Notes under the pieces: model-generated
The model's input: only the letters and a program-made list of their open reading frames with translations
Databases searched by the model: none
Told to the model about the DNA's origin: nothing
Shown: positions 29,498 to 36,863 of the stretch, piece after piece
How the letters are laid out: every line of letters starts with the position of its first letter
How positions within the stretch are numbered: the stretch's first letter is position 1
Translations under genes and position numbers: made by a program
DNA from: Desulfuromonas soudanensis
GTDB taxonomy: Bacteria; Desulfobacterota; Desulfuromonadia; Desulfuromonadales; WTL
Reading direction: 5' to 3'
DNA: 64,000 bases
Assembly (NCBI RefSeq): GCF_001278055.1
Contig: NZ_CP010802.1
Location: forward strand, 186,001 to 250,000

Positions 29498-31339
29498 ATG
29501 GGTTACCGCAATCTCGCCGCATGTATCAGAGATCTGGAAAAAAACGGGGAACTGCTGCGCATCGACCGGGAGGTCGACCCCTGTCTTGAAGCCGGAGCGA
29601 TTCAGCGCCGGGTCTATCAGGCGGGGGGGCCGGCCCTCCTCTTCACCCGCGTCAAGGGGTGCTCCTTTCCCATGCTCGCCAACCTCTTCGGCACCCTCGA
29701 TCGCACCCGTTTCCTCTTCCGCGACACCCTGGAGACCATCGCCCGCCTCTCCGAGCTCAAGATCAACCCCATGGCTTGCCTGAATCACCCTCTGGCCTAT
29801 CTCGGGGCGCCCCGTGGGGCGCTGCATCTCCTGCCGAAGCGGGTCAAACGCGGTCCGATCCTCCAGCACACCACCACCCTCGACCGGCTCCCGCAGCTCA
29901 AATCCTGGCCCGACGACGGCGGCGCCTTTATCACCCTCCCCCAGGTCTATTCGGAGAGTGTGCTCCGGCCGGGAGTGCGCCGCTCCAACCTCGGGATGTA
30001 CCGGGTGCAGATCTCCGGCAACGCCTACCGTCCCAACGCCGAGGTCGGGATTCACTACCAGATTCACCGGGGAATCGGCGTTCATCACGCCGAGGCGCTT
30101 GAGGCCGGCCTCCCCTTCCGGGTGAGCATCTTCGTCGGAGGCCCCCCGGCCTTAACCGTCGCCGCGGTGATGCCCCTCCCCGAGGGGCTCCCCGAACTCT
30201 CCTTTGCCGGGCTCCTCGGCGGGCACCGCATTCCCCTTGTTGCCCCACCGGGGATGCTGCCGATGCCGGCGGAGGCCGACTTCGTCATCTGCGGCATCGT
30301 CGATCCCGCCCGCACCCTCCCCGAAGGACCCTTCGGCGACCATCTCGGCTACTACAGCCTGGTCCACGATTTTCCGGTGCTGCAGGTGGAGCAGGTCTTT
30401 CACCGTCCCGGCGCGGTCTGGCCCTTCACCACCGTCGGTCGCCCCCCCCAGGAGGACACCAGCTTCGGCGCCTTCATCCACGAGATCACCGGCGATCTGA
30501 TCCCCACGGTCCTCCCCGGAGTTCACGCCGTCCATGCCGTCGACGCCGCAGGCGTTCATCCCCTCCTCCTGGCCATCGGCAGCGAACGCTACGTCCCCTA
30601 TGCCGCCGAGCGCCGGCCTCAGGAACTTCTCACTCTCGGCAATGCCATCCTCGGCCAGGGGCAGCTGTCCCTGGCCAAGTACCTCTTTATTGTCGCCCGG
30701 GAGGACAACCCGCGCCTCGATGTCCACGATATCCCGGCCTTTTTCCGCCATCTTCTCGAGCGGGCCGACTGGCGGCGCGACCTCCATTTTCAGACGTGCA
30801 CCACCGTCGACACCCTCGACTATTCGGGGAGCGGCCTCAACGAGGGATCCAAGGTGGTGGTGGCGGCCGCCGGTCCCGTCCGCCGCCCCCTGCCGACGGA
30901 GATTCCCGGAGATCTGCGCCTGCCTTCCGGCTTCACAGCCCCTCAGTTGGCGCTGCCGGGGGTTCTGGTCGTCCAGGGGCCCCCCTGTACCGCTGCGCGG
31001 GGGAGAAGCGATCAGGCGATGGAGGAATTTTGCGCCTCCTTTGGTCCCCAGGATCCGATCAACGCCTTTCCCCTGGTGGTCGTGGTCGACGACAGCCTAT
31101 TTGTCGCCCGCACCCTCAACAATTTTCTCTGGACCGTCTTCACGCGCTCGGATCCCGCCGCCGACATTTACGGCATCGGTGCGGCCAATCGCTGCAAGCA
31201 CTGGGGGTGCACCGGGGCGCTGGTCATCGACGCCCGGCGCAAGGGGCACCACGCACCCCCCCTGATCGACGACCCTGGGGTCGAAAAGCGCGTCGATGCT
31301 CTCGGCGCTCCGGGGGGGGTGCTGCACGGCATCATCTAG
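29498..31339 (+). CDS. UbiD family (prenylated-FMN-dependent) decarboxylase
   Basis: 613 residues. The family features GMYRVQ, the EGPFGDHLGYYS segment containing catalytic acidic residues, and ENS/EDTSFG-type cofactor region are present; the N-terminal FMN-binding-split-barrel and C-terminal domain lengths are normal. UbiD enzymes add or remove CO2 on aromatic or unsaturated acids using prenylated FMN made by UbiX; no ubiX is visible in the window. Substrate is unknown; a role in aromatic-acid or quinone-precursor metabolism is possible. Confidence 0.88.
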   Translation: MGYRNLAACIRDLEKNGELLRIDREVDPCLEAGAIQRRVYQAGGPALLFTRVKGCSFPMLANLFGTLDRTRFLFRDTLETIARLSELKINPMACLNHPLAYLGAPRGALHLLPKRVKRGPILQHTTTLDRLPQLKSWPDDGGAFITLPQVYSESVLRPGVRRSNLGMYRVQISGNAYRPNAEVGIHYQIHRGIGVHHAEALEAGLPFRVSIFVGGPPALTVAAVMPLPEGLPELSFAGLLGGHRIPLVAPPGMLPMPAEADFVICGIVDPARTLPEGPFGDHLGYYSLVHDFPVLQVEQVFHRPGAVWPFTTVGRPPQEDTSFGAFIHEITGDLIPTVLPGVHAVHAVDAAGVHPLLLAIGSERYVPYAAERRPQELLTLGNAILGQGQLSLAKYLFIVAREDNPRLDVHDIPAFFRHLLERADWRRDLHFQTCTTVDTLDYSGSGLNEGSKVVVAAAGPVRRPLPTEIPGDLRLPSGFTAPQLALPGVLVVQGPPCTAARGRSDQAMEEFCASFGPQDPINAFPLVVVVDDSLFVARTLNNFLWTVFTRSDPAADIYGIGAANRCKHWGCTGALVIDARRKGHHAPPLIDDPGVEKRVDALGAPGGVLHGII

Positions 31340-31380
31340 CCTGTCCATTCTCTCTGCGCCGGTCTCGATCAGGACCCCTT

Positions 31381-31403
31381 CCGGCTCTTTTCCCCTGAGC
31401 CGG
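31381..31403. terminator. Hairpin between convergent genes
   Basis: A 7-bp GC-rich stem (CCGGCTC / GAGCCGG) with a nine-base loop lies between the UbiD-like gene and the convergent EAL gene. No T tract follows on either side, so termination here is only suggested. Confidence 0.35.
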
Positions 31404-31431
31404 TTCGCACCCTTCCCCCGAAAAACCCGAT

Positions 31432-33120
31432 TCAGACCGGACGATAGTCTCCGGGCGTCGCCAGCGCCTTCATTGCCCATGGGGGGAAGCTGTCGGCGGG
31501 CATCGGTCGGGCAAAGAGATACCCCTGCAGCTGCGGGCAGCGCCAGGTGTTGAGCAGGCCCAACTGCGCTTCGGTTTCAACCCCTTCGGCAGTTACCCTG
31601 AGTCCGAGATTGCCGGCAAGGGAGAGGATGGCGAAGGCGATGGCCATGTCGTCGCTGTTCCCGGGAATTCCCTGGATGAAACTGCGGTCGATCTTCAGCC
31701 CGTTCACCGGAAAACGTTTGAGGTAGGCGAGGGAGGAATAGCCGGTTCCGAAATCGTCGATGGAGATATGTATTCCGAGAAGGGCGATGGCGCCGAGGGT
31801 GCCGGTAAGGCGTTCGCTCTCCTGCATCAGGACGCTTTCGGTGATTTCAAGATCGAGAGAACCGGCCTCAAGCCCTGTTTCCTTGAGAATTTCCTGAAGA
31901 AGAGGGACAAAATTTTTCTCGAGAAACTGGCGAGCGGAGATGTTGACGGCGACCCGCAGGTCGGGAAAGCCTTCGTCCTGCCAGGTCCGGCACTGAGCGC
32001 AGGCGATGCGCAAAACCCATTCTCCGGCGGCGATGATCAATCCGGTCTCTTCGAGCAGGGGGATGAATTCGTCGGGTCCCACCACCCCTCGGTCGGGGTG
32101 ATTCCAGCGCATCAGGGCTTCGACCCCCAGAGGGGCGCCGGAGGCCGGATCGATCTGCGGCTGGTAGTAGACCTCGAATTCATTTCGTTCCAGTGCCCGG
32201 TAAAGGGCACTTTCCAGACGCAGACGCTGCCGGGCCTGGCTGTTCATCCCTTCGGTATAAAACTGATAGCTGTTGCGGCCGCTCAAACCGGCGCGGTACA
32301 TGGCCGATTCGGCGTTGCGGATCAACTCTTCCGGCTGGTTGCCATCGTCGGGAAAGAGGGCGATACCGACGCTGGTCGAGGGGAAGACTTCCTGCTCTTC
32401 CACGAGAAAAGGGGCACTGAGACTCTCCCGGACCTTGCGTAGCAGAAGCGTGACTCCGGCCATCTCCGAGAGCCCCTCGATAAGGAGGGCGAATTTGGTG
32501 CCGCTGAGCCGGGCGACGGTGTCACTCTGGCGGACGCCACAGGAGAGACGGGAGGCGATCTCCTTGAGGAGGCGATCGCCGATGGCCAGGCCGAAGGAAT
32601 CATTGAAATCCTTGAAACGCTTTAGATTGAAGACCAGCACGGCGGCCATGGACGCCTCCCGACGCGACCGGCTCAGTGCCTGCTTGAGCCGATCGCGAAA
32701 GAGCAGGTCGTTGGCCAGTCCCGTCAGAGGATCGAAGTTGGTGAGGTAGGCCAGGCGCGCTTCAACCACTTTGCTTTCCGAGCGATCCTCGATGGTGGCG
32801 ATGAGGCCATTGCCCTTTTCCGGCTCTTCTCCCGTGGAGAGGAGGGTCAGGTCCCCGGGGAGGACCCGGCCGTTTTTGCAGGTCCAGTAAAGGCCGAGGC
32901 TCAGGGGGAGTGCCGGGGCGGTGGCGACATTGTGGATCAGGCGCCGGCAGGAGGGGGAACCCTCGCCATCGACCAGTTCAAACAGGGTCCGTCCGTGGAG
33001 TTCTCCGGCCGAAAAGCCGAGCAGGGTCTCCAGCGCCGGATTGCAGGAGGTGATGATCCCGCGTCTGTCGAGCAGGGCCATGGCGATGGAGGTCTGGCGG
33101 AAAAACGGCTCAAAGAGCAT
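31432..33120 (-). CDS. PAS-GGDEF-EAL protein, likely cyclic di-GMP phosphodiesterase
   Basis: 562 residues from ATG 33120 (GGAG six bases upstream). PAS domain at about 1-115 (LLDRRGIITSCNPALETLLG), GGDEF domain at about 125-290 opening with LTNFDPLTGLAND, and EAL domain at about 300-550. The GGDEF signature is degenerate (RLSGTKFALL), so diguanylate cyclase activity is unlikely. EAL motifs are intact: EALMRW, NISARQF, ITESVLM, DDFGTGYSS, KIDRSFI, AEGVET and QGYLFARP. It therefore probably hydrolyses c-di-GMP, with PAS and GGDEF as sensory modules. Third gene of the luxI operon, 23 bases after the receiver-like gene; a TTG at 33138 is an alternative start. Confidence 0.9.
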   Translation of the reverse strand: MLFEPFFRQTSIAMALLDRRGIITSCNPALETLLGFSAGELHGRTLFELVDGEGSPSCRRLIHNVATAPALPLSLGLYWTCKNGRVLPGDLTLLSTGEEPEKGNGLIATIEDRSESKVVEARLAYLTNFDPLTGLANDLLFRDRLKQALSRSRREASMAAVLVFNLKRFKDFNDSFGLAIGDRLLKEIASRLSCGVRQSDTVARLSGTKFALLIEGLSEMAGVTLLLRKVRESLSAPFLVEEQEVFPSTSVGIALFPDDGNQPEELIRNAESAMYRAGLSGRNSYQFYTEGMNSQARQRLRLESALYRALERNEFEVYYQPQIDPASGAPLGVEALMRWNHPDRGVVGPDEFIPLLEETGLIIAAGEWVLRIACAQCRTWQDEGFPDLRVAVNISARQFLEKNFVPLLQEILKETGLEAGSLDLEITESVLMQESERLTGTLGAIALLGIHISIDDFGTGYSSLAYLKRFPVNGLKIDRSFIQGIPGNSDDMAIAFAILSLAGNLGLRVTAEGVETEAQLGLLNTWRCPQLQGYLFARPMPADSFPPWAMKALATPGDYRPV

Positions 33121-33143
33121 GGAGGGCTCCGGCGGCAAGGTGC

Positions 33144-33587
33144 TCAGCCATGAAGGCTGTCTTTGACCCGCAAGGGGAGATGATATTCAAAGAGGATCTC
33201 CGCCGGAGCCGGGAGGGGGCTCGGGCGCTCCTTTGCCGGGCTCCCGGAAAGACGGCAGTCGAGGAGCCGCAAACCCCGGGTGGAATGTTCGAAGGCTCCG
33301 ATGAGACGGGGGATCTGTCCTTCGGGGTTGCGGTCTGTCGGGTAACGAAGGAAGGCGATGGGGATGGTGGCGTCGACGGCCTGGATCGCTTCGGCCACCG
33401 TCTGGGACTCCGGGCTCTCCTCGTTGTCTTCGAGAAAAACCAGGTCGTAATGAGCCCCACCGCGACGGGTGGCGGCGATGGCCTCGGCGCCGTGGCGGTA
33501 ATGAGTGGCAAAGGCGCGATTGACCCTTCGCAGCACCCGAAGGAGCTGGCGGGTCTGGGGGAGGTGTCCGACCACCAGGACCTTCAT
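33144..33587 (-). CDS. Receiver-like protein with decayed phosphorylation site
   Basis: 147 residues. The N-terminus MKVLVVGHLPQTRQLLRVL and the later YDLVFLEDNEES follow the beta1 and beta3 pattern of response-regulator receivers, but the acidic pair after beta1 is replaced by Gly-His and the usual DLVLLD aspartate position is Glu-Asp. It has no output domain. It is thus probably a pseudo-receiver or protein-interaction module. The ATG overlaps the luxI stop (ATGA) with an AGGAGG ribosome site inside luxI, so it is made together with the signal synthase. Fold assignment is by pattern only. Confidence 0.65.
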   Translation of the reverse strand: MKVLVVGHLPQTRQLLRVLRRVNRAFATHYRHGAEAIAATRRGGAHYDLVFLEDNEESPESQTVAEAIQAVDATIPIAFLRYPTDRNPEGQIPRLIGAFEHSTRGLRLLDCRLSGSPAKERPSPLPAPAEILFEYHLPLRVKDSLHG

Positions 33588-34198
33588 GCAGCCTCCTGGG
33601 GGAGGCTGACGGTCCCCTGGCGGTAGACGGCCTGGCGAGTGGCGTCGTTGATGTCGATCCAGCAGGCGACGGAGAGGACCTTGCCGACCTTCTGGGATCT
33701 GCCGTCGCCGAAGCGGTAGATGGCCAGGCCGGTACTCTTGAGGAGTCGTTCGACGGCGACGCTGGTGACGAAGACATAATGGCGGATGCCGTTGCGGTCG
33801 GCGAAATCGACCCCGGCCCTCAGCAGATCGAAGGTGAGGTCACAGATATTGGCCTGGTCGCGGCCGGGCGTGCGGCCGGCGGACGGCACCACGGCGAAGC
33901 GGCTGATTTCCCAGATATGGGGATCGCTGGGAGCCGTCTCCTCGCGCAGCAACTGGGGAAAGATGTCCCTGAGCATGTAGGGACCGGTGGTGGGGAGGAG
34001 GCGCCAGCAGGCTTCGACCTGGCGCTGGCGGTTTCGGGTGAACATGTGAACGGGATTGAGCTTGTCGAAGCGGTCGTGCTCCAGCCCCTGGTCGCTGCCG
34101 ACTTCCCAGCCGAGGCGGTCATGAAAAACCTGGTGACGAAAGCGGTACACATCGTGGATGGCGGGGTTTTCGGATCGGGCCAGAATGACACTGCTCAT
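33584..34198 (-). CDS. luxI: Acyl-homoserine-lactone synthase (LuxI family)
   Basis: 204 residues, the normal LuxI length. All residues known to be invariant or nearly so in the family are visible: Arg21 and Phe25 in FRHQVF, Trp31, Asp42 and Asp45 in HDRFD, Arg66 in CWRLLPTT, Phe80 in MLRDIFP, Glu97 and Arg100 in WEISRF. The enzyme makes N-acyl-homoserine lactone from SAM and an acyl carrier; acyl length cannot be read. An AAGGAGG ribosome site lies before the ATG. A lux box is 58-77 bases upstream, next to luxR, so autoinduction is expected. First gene of a three-gene operon ending in a c-di-GMP phosphodiesterase. Confidence 0.93.
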   Translation of the reverse strand: MSSVILARSENPAIHDVYRFRHQVFHDRLGWEVGSDQGLEHDRFDKLNPVHMFTRNRQRQVEACWRLLPTTGPYMLRDIFPQLLREETAPSDPHIWEISRFAVVPSAGRTPGRDQANICDLTFDLLRAGVDFADRNGIRHYVFVTSVAVERLLKSTGLAIYRFGDGRSQKVGKVLSVACWIDINDATRQAVYRQGTVSLPQEAA

Positions 34199-34228
34199 GG
34201 TAAATCCTCCTTGAAAAAAGATGGAGGA

Positions 34229-34234
34229 AGTTAA
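34229..34234 (-). promoter_or_regulatory. -10 element of the luxI operon
   Basis: On the minus strand TTAACT lies about 22 bases downstream of the lux box. The implied transcription start near 34222 would place the lux box centre at about -43, the position typical for class II LuxR activation, where the box replaces the -35 element. Confidence 0.55.
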
Positions 34235-34255
34235 CCATGAGGAGCTGCTTTCAGA

Positions 34256-34275
34256 AACTGTCAGATCTTACAGGC
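34256..34275 (-). promoter_or_regulatory. lux box (LuxR binding site) of the luxI operon
   Basis: The core CTGTAAGATCTGACAG (34273 to 34258 on the minus strand) has the CTG-N10-CAG form of lux boxes and matches the Vibrio fischeri consensus ACCTGTAGGATCGTACAGGT closely. It lies in the 91-base gap between the luxR stop and the luxI start, where LuxR-AHL would activate luxI. Confidence 0.85.
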
Positions 34276-34289
34276 CGGGGATGGAGAAA

Positions 34290-35039
34290 TCAGCCGAATT
34301 GGGGGGTGACCAGACGCAGGGAAATGGCGCGGGCGACGGCCTGCTGCCGATTGGTGACGTTGAGTTTGGTCCCTGCGTTCTGCAGGTGGAAGATGACGGT
34401 GCGCTCGGCGATGCCGAGGATTTGCGAGGTTTCCCAGGAGGTCTTCCCCTCGGCGCTCCACAAAAGGCATTCCCTCTCCCGGTCCGTGAGGCCGGGCTGG
34501 GGTCCGGCGGTGATTTCCCGAACCTCGACCAGCCGGCGGACGGCCTCGTGGAGATGGGCGGTAAGAAGCTGCAGTTCAGGGAGGGCGGCGACGATTTCCT
34601 GCTGCATCGCCTCCGGTTCCCGGGAGGAGACCATGGAGAGCATCGCCGATTCCCCCTGCCAGCCGTGGACGGGGAGACTCACCCCGCTGCGGAGACCGGA
34701 ACTGCGGGATTCGTCCATGAATCGGCGCATGGCGGGATTTTCCCCTTCCCGGGGAGCCAGGCTGTTCCAGATGAGGGGGACGGTGCGGCTGGCGCAGTGG
34801 GCCACCGTCGGGTCGATCTGAAAGTAATTTTGCTCTTTGTAGTGCTCCCACCAGGGGGTGGGAAAGCCGCTGATGATGAAGAGGTGGGGGTGAACCAGGG
34901 AGGTGGGGGTGCGAGCACCGTAGATGAAGTGGTCGAAACCGAAGCCGGTGCAGGCTTCTGCGCAGAGGGCATGGATTTCATCCACCGAGTCGGTTCGATT
35001 GAGCGCGTCGATCAGTCCCATTGTCTCCGCTGTGGACAT
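34290..35039 (-). CDS. luxR: LuxR-family quorum-sensing transcription activator
   Basis: 249 residues. The N-terminal autoinducer-binding domain shows the conserved Trp, Tyr and Asp-Pro of the family (PWWEHYKEQNYFQIDPTVA, about 62-80) and a further Trp (PLIWNSL). The C-terminal helix-turn-helix is LTDRERECLLWSAEGKTSWE followed by TVIFHLQNAGTKLNVTNRQQA. It would bind the AHL made by the neighbouring LuxI and the lux box between them. luxR precedes luxI in the same direction. Confidence 0.93.
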   Translation of the reverse strand: MSTAETMGLIDALNRTDSVDEIHALCAEACTGFGFDHFIYGARTPTSLVHPHLFIISGFPTPWWEHYKEQNYFQIDPTVAHCASRTVPLIWNSLAPREGENPAMRRFMDESRSSGLRSGVSLPVHGWQGESAMLSMVSSREPEAMQQEIVAALPELQLLTAHLHEAVRRLVEVREITAGPQPGLTDRERECLLWSAEGKTSWETSQILGIAERTVIFHLQNAGTKLNVTNRQQAVARAISLRLVTPQFG

Positions 35040-35073
35040 GGTTTCCTCCCCTGCCTGTTCAGAATCCCTGTGT

Positions 35074-35101
35074 AGTCTAACCTCAAGTCGGCAAAGAACA
35101 A
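35074..35101 (-). promoter_or_regulatory. Promoter of luxR
   Basis: On the minus strand, TTGTTC (35101-35096) and TAGACT (35079-35074) are 16 bases apart, about 35 bases before the luxR ATG. A moderate sigma-70 match; no lux box overlaps it. Confidence 0.5.
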
Positions 35102-35265
35102 ACTATTTTTTTCATCCGGGGGGATTCGGAGGGGAGGAACGCCGGAAAGCAGAAGGCCCGGTTTCCTGCTGTTGGATGCCAAGGTCGCTCTCTTCCCCGG
35201 AATAGTCGATTTTGGCGGCACAAAAACCTTGAACCTTCCCCCTTTTCCGCCAGCGAGGCGCCGTG

Positions 35266-35853
35266 TTATTTGCGCTTGGTGGTGGAGAAGACGGAAAAAA
35301 GGTGGCGACGGGTGACGGGAATTTCCGCCGCTTCCTGGACAAAGCGGACGTCCTCGATGGTGTAAAAGGCTCGGGGGTTGAAGCGCTTGATGGTGGCGAC
35401 GACCTCGGGAAGGTTTTTGCGTTTGACCACGGTGAAGATCAACTTGACCGGCCCGGCTTCCCCCCGGGCATCGACGCTGGTCACCCCGTACCCCGAATTT
35501 CTGAGAAAGCCCACCAGATCGTCGGCTTCGCGACGGGTGATGACCCGCACCAGCAAATTCCCCATGGCGAGTTTGCGCTCGAGGGAGATGCCGACGAAAT
35601 TGCCGGTGGAAAAGCCGAGGGCGTAGGCGATGTAGGTCGCCGGGCTGTTGAGGTTTTGCATCACCTGGCCGATGGCCAGGAGCCAGATGAGAATCTCGAA
35701 AAAACCGACCAGGGCAGCGTAGTAGCGCATGCCCCGGGAGACGTAGATGATGCGCAGGGTTCCGAAGGTCACGTCGGCGATTCTCGCGCAGAAAATCAGG
35801 GCCGGAACCACGATCAGGGGAAAAAGATCCCCCTGGGGGAAAATGTCAGTCAT
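35266..35853 (-). CDS. UPF0316-type membrane protein (DUF5698 plus DUF2179)
   Basis: 195 residues from ATG 35853, preceded by GGAGGTGA. Three hydrophobic helices (about 10-90), including ARIADVTFGTLRIIYVSRG, a hallmark of this family, are followed by a cytoplasmic alpha/beta DUF2179 domain (VRVITRREADDLVGFLRNSG, VKRKNLPEVVATIKRFNPRAFYTIEDVRF). Related DUF2179 proteins bind cyclic di-nucleotides or act with transporters in some bacteria, but the function here is not known. It is separate from luxR by about 225 bases without recognised features. Confidence 0.8.
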   Translation of the reverse strand: MTDIFPQGDLFPLIVVPALIFCARIADVTFGTLRIIYVSRGMRYYAALVGFFEILIWLLAIGQVMQNLNSPATYIAYALGFSTGNFVGISLERKLAMGNLLVRVITRREADDLVGFLRNSGYGVTSVDARGEAGPVKLIFTVVKRKNLPEVVATIKRFNPRAFYTIEDVRFVQEAAEIPVTRRHLFSVFSTTKRK

Positions 35854-35925
35854 GGTGTCACCTCCCGGGTCGACGCTAGCATGGGAGTCGGGATTTTTCA
35901 ACGGGCAAAGGGTGCCCGGGATCCC

Positions 35926-35934
35926 TGTTATAAT
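35926..35934 (+). promoter_or_regulatory. Extended -10 promoter before the N-formylglutamate amidohydrolase-like gene
   Basis: TGT plus a perfect TATAAT forms an ideal extended -10 element. No clear -35 precedes it. The predicted leader is about 115 bases. Confidence 0.6.
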
Positions 35935-36056
35935 GGGAAGCAGGAAGGCGGCAACCCCTGAAGCCGCTGCACCCGTGCAACCCTTATCCCGCCAGGCTCT
36001 GCTCGATCTGTCCTGTTGCGGTGGGGTTTTTTTCGCAGAAGGGAGGGGGATTTCTG

Positions 36057-36761
36057 ATGTTTGATTTCTGCTTCGTCAGCTGCGAACATGGCGGCAACCG
36101 GGTCCCGAGGATCTACCGGAGCCTGTTTTCGGGTGCCGGGGATCTCCTCCGGAGCCATCGCGGCTACGACATCGGAGCTCTGGCCTTTGCACGGAGGCTG
36201 GCAACGTCTCTTGGGGTCCCCCTCCATGTCAACGGGGTGACCCGCCTCCTTGTGGATGCCAATCGTTCGCCGTCCAGCCGCACCCTTTTCTCCGAGTTCT
36301 CCCGCAACCTGCCGGCTTCCCGCCGGGAATCGATTTTGGCGAATTATTATCATCCCTACCGCCGGGTCGTCGAGGCCGAAGTATCGGCGGCTATCGCCTC
36401 TGGAGCCAGGGTGATCCATCTCTCCGTCCACACCTTTACGCCGGTTTTCGCCGGCTCGGTGCGGAGGGCGGACATCGGACTCCTCTACGATCCGCGCCGC
36501 CGTGCCGAACTTCTCCTGTGCCGGAAGTGGCAAAAGCACCTGCAAAGGGAGGACCCCGGCCTCAGGGTCCAGTGCAACAATCCCTATCGGGGGACCTCCG
36601 ACAGTGTAGTCACCGCGCTCCGTCGTCGTCATGACGAAATGTCCTATCTCGGGATCGAGATCGAGATCAACCAGAAATTTCCTCAGGGGAACGCGACCGG
36701 ATGGCGCCGTCTCCAGGCCCTCCTTGTCGCCACCTGTCCGATGGCGGTTTCCGGTTTCTAA
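36057..36761 (+). CDS. N-formylglutamate amidohydrolase family protein
   Basis: 234 residues. Family signatures VSCEHGGNRVP at the N-terminus, DIGALAFARRLATSLG, HVNGVTRLLVDANRS and VIHLSVHTFTPVF, and the C-terminal YLGIEIEINQKF, are all present and carry the metal-binding residues. Members hydrolyse N-formylglutamate or related N-acyl amino acids; no histidine-degradation genes are adjacent, so the substrate is open. Start at ATG 36057 with a GGGAGGGGG ribosome site. Confidence 0.82.
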   Translation: MFDFCFVSCEHGGNRVPRIYRSLFSGAGDLLRSHRGYDIGALAFARRLATSLGVPLHVNGVTRLLVDANRSPSSRTLFSEFSRNLPASRRESILANYYHPYRRVVEAEVSAAIASGARVIHLSVHTFTPVFAGSVRRADIGLLYDPRRRAELLLCRKWQKHLQREDPGLRVQCNNPYRGTSDSVVTALRRRHDEMSYLGIEIEINQKFPQGNATGWRRLQALLVATCPMAVSGF

Positions 36762-36773
36762 ATCAGGAGCGGA

Positions 36774-36802
36774 TTCCCAACGGCTCAATATCCTGCTAGA
36801 AT
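36774..36802 (+). promoter_or_regulatory. Promoter of the MscS-type channel gene
   Basis: TTCCCA (36774-36779) and TAGAAT (36797-36802), about 17 bases apart, with an upstream TGC forming an extended -10. It lies about 60 bases before the ATG at 36864. Confidence 0.5.
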
Positions 36803-36863
36803 CACAGCGGTGCAAAACGCCTGTCTCCGGAAATCCTGCCGGGGTTCGTCTGTGGGAGTGACC

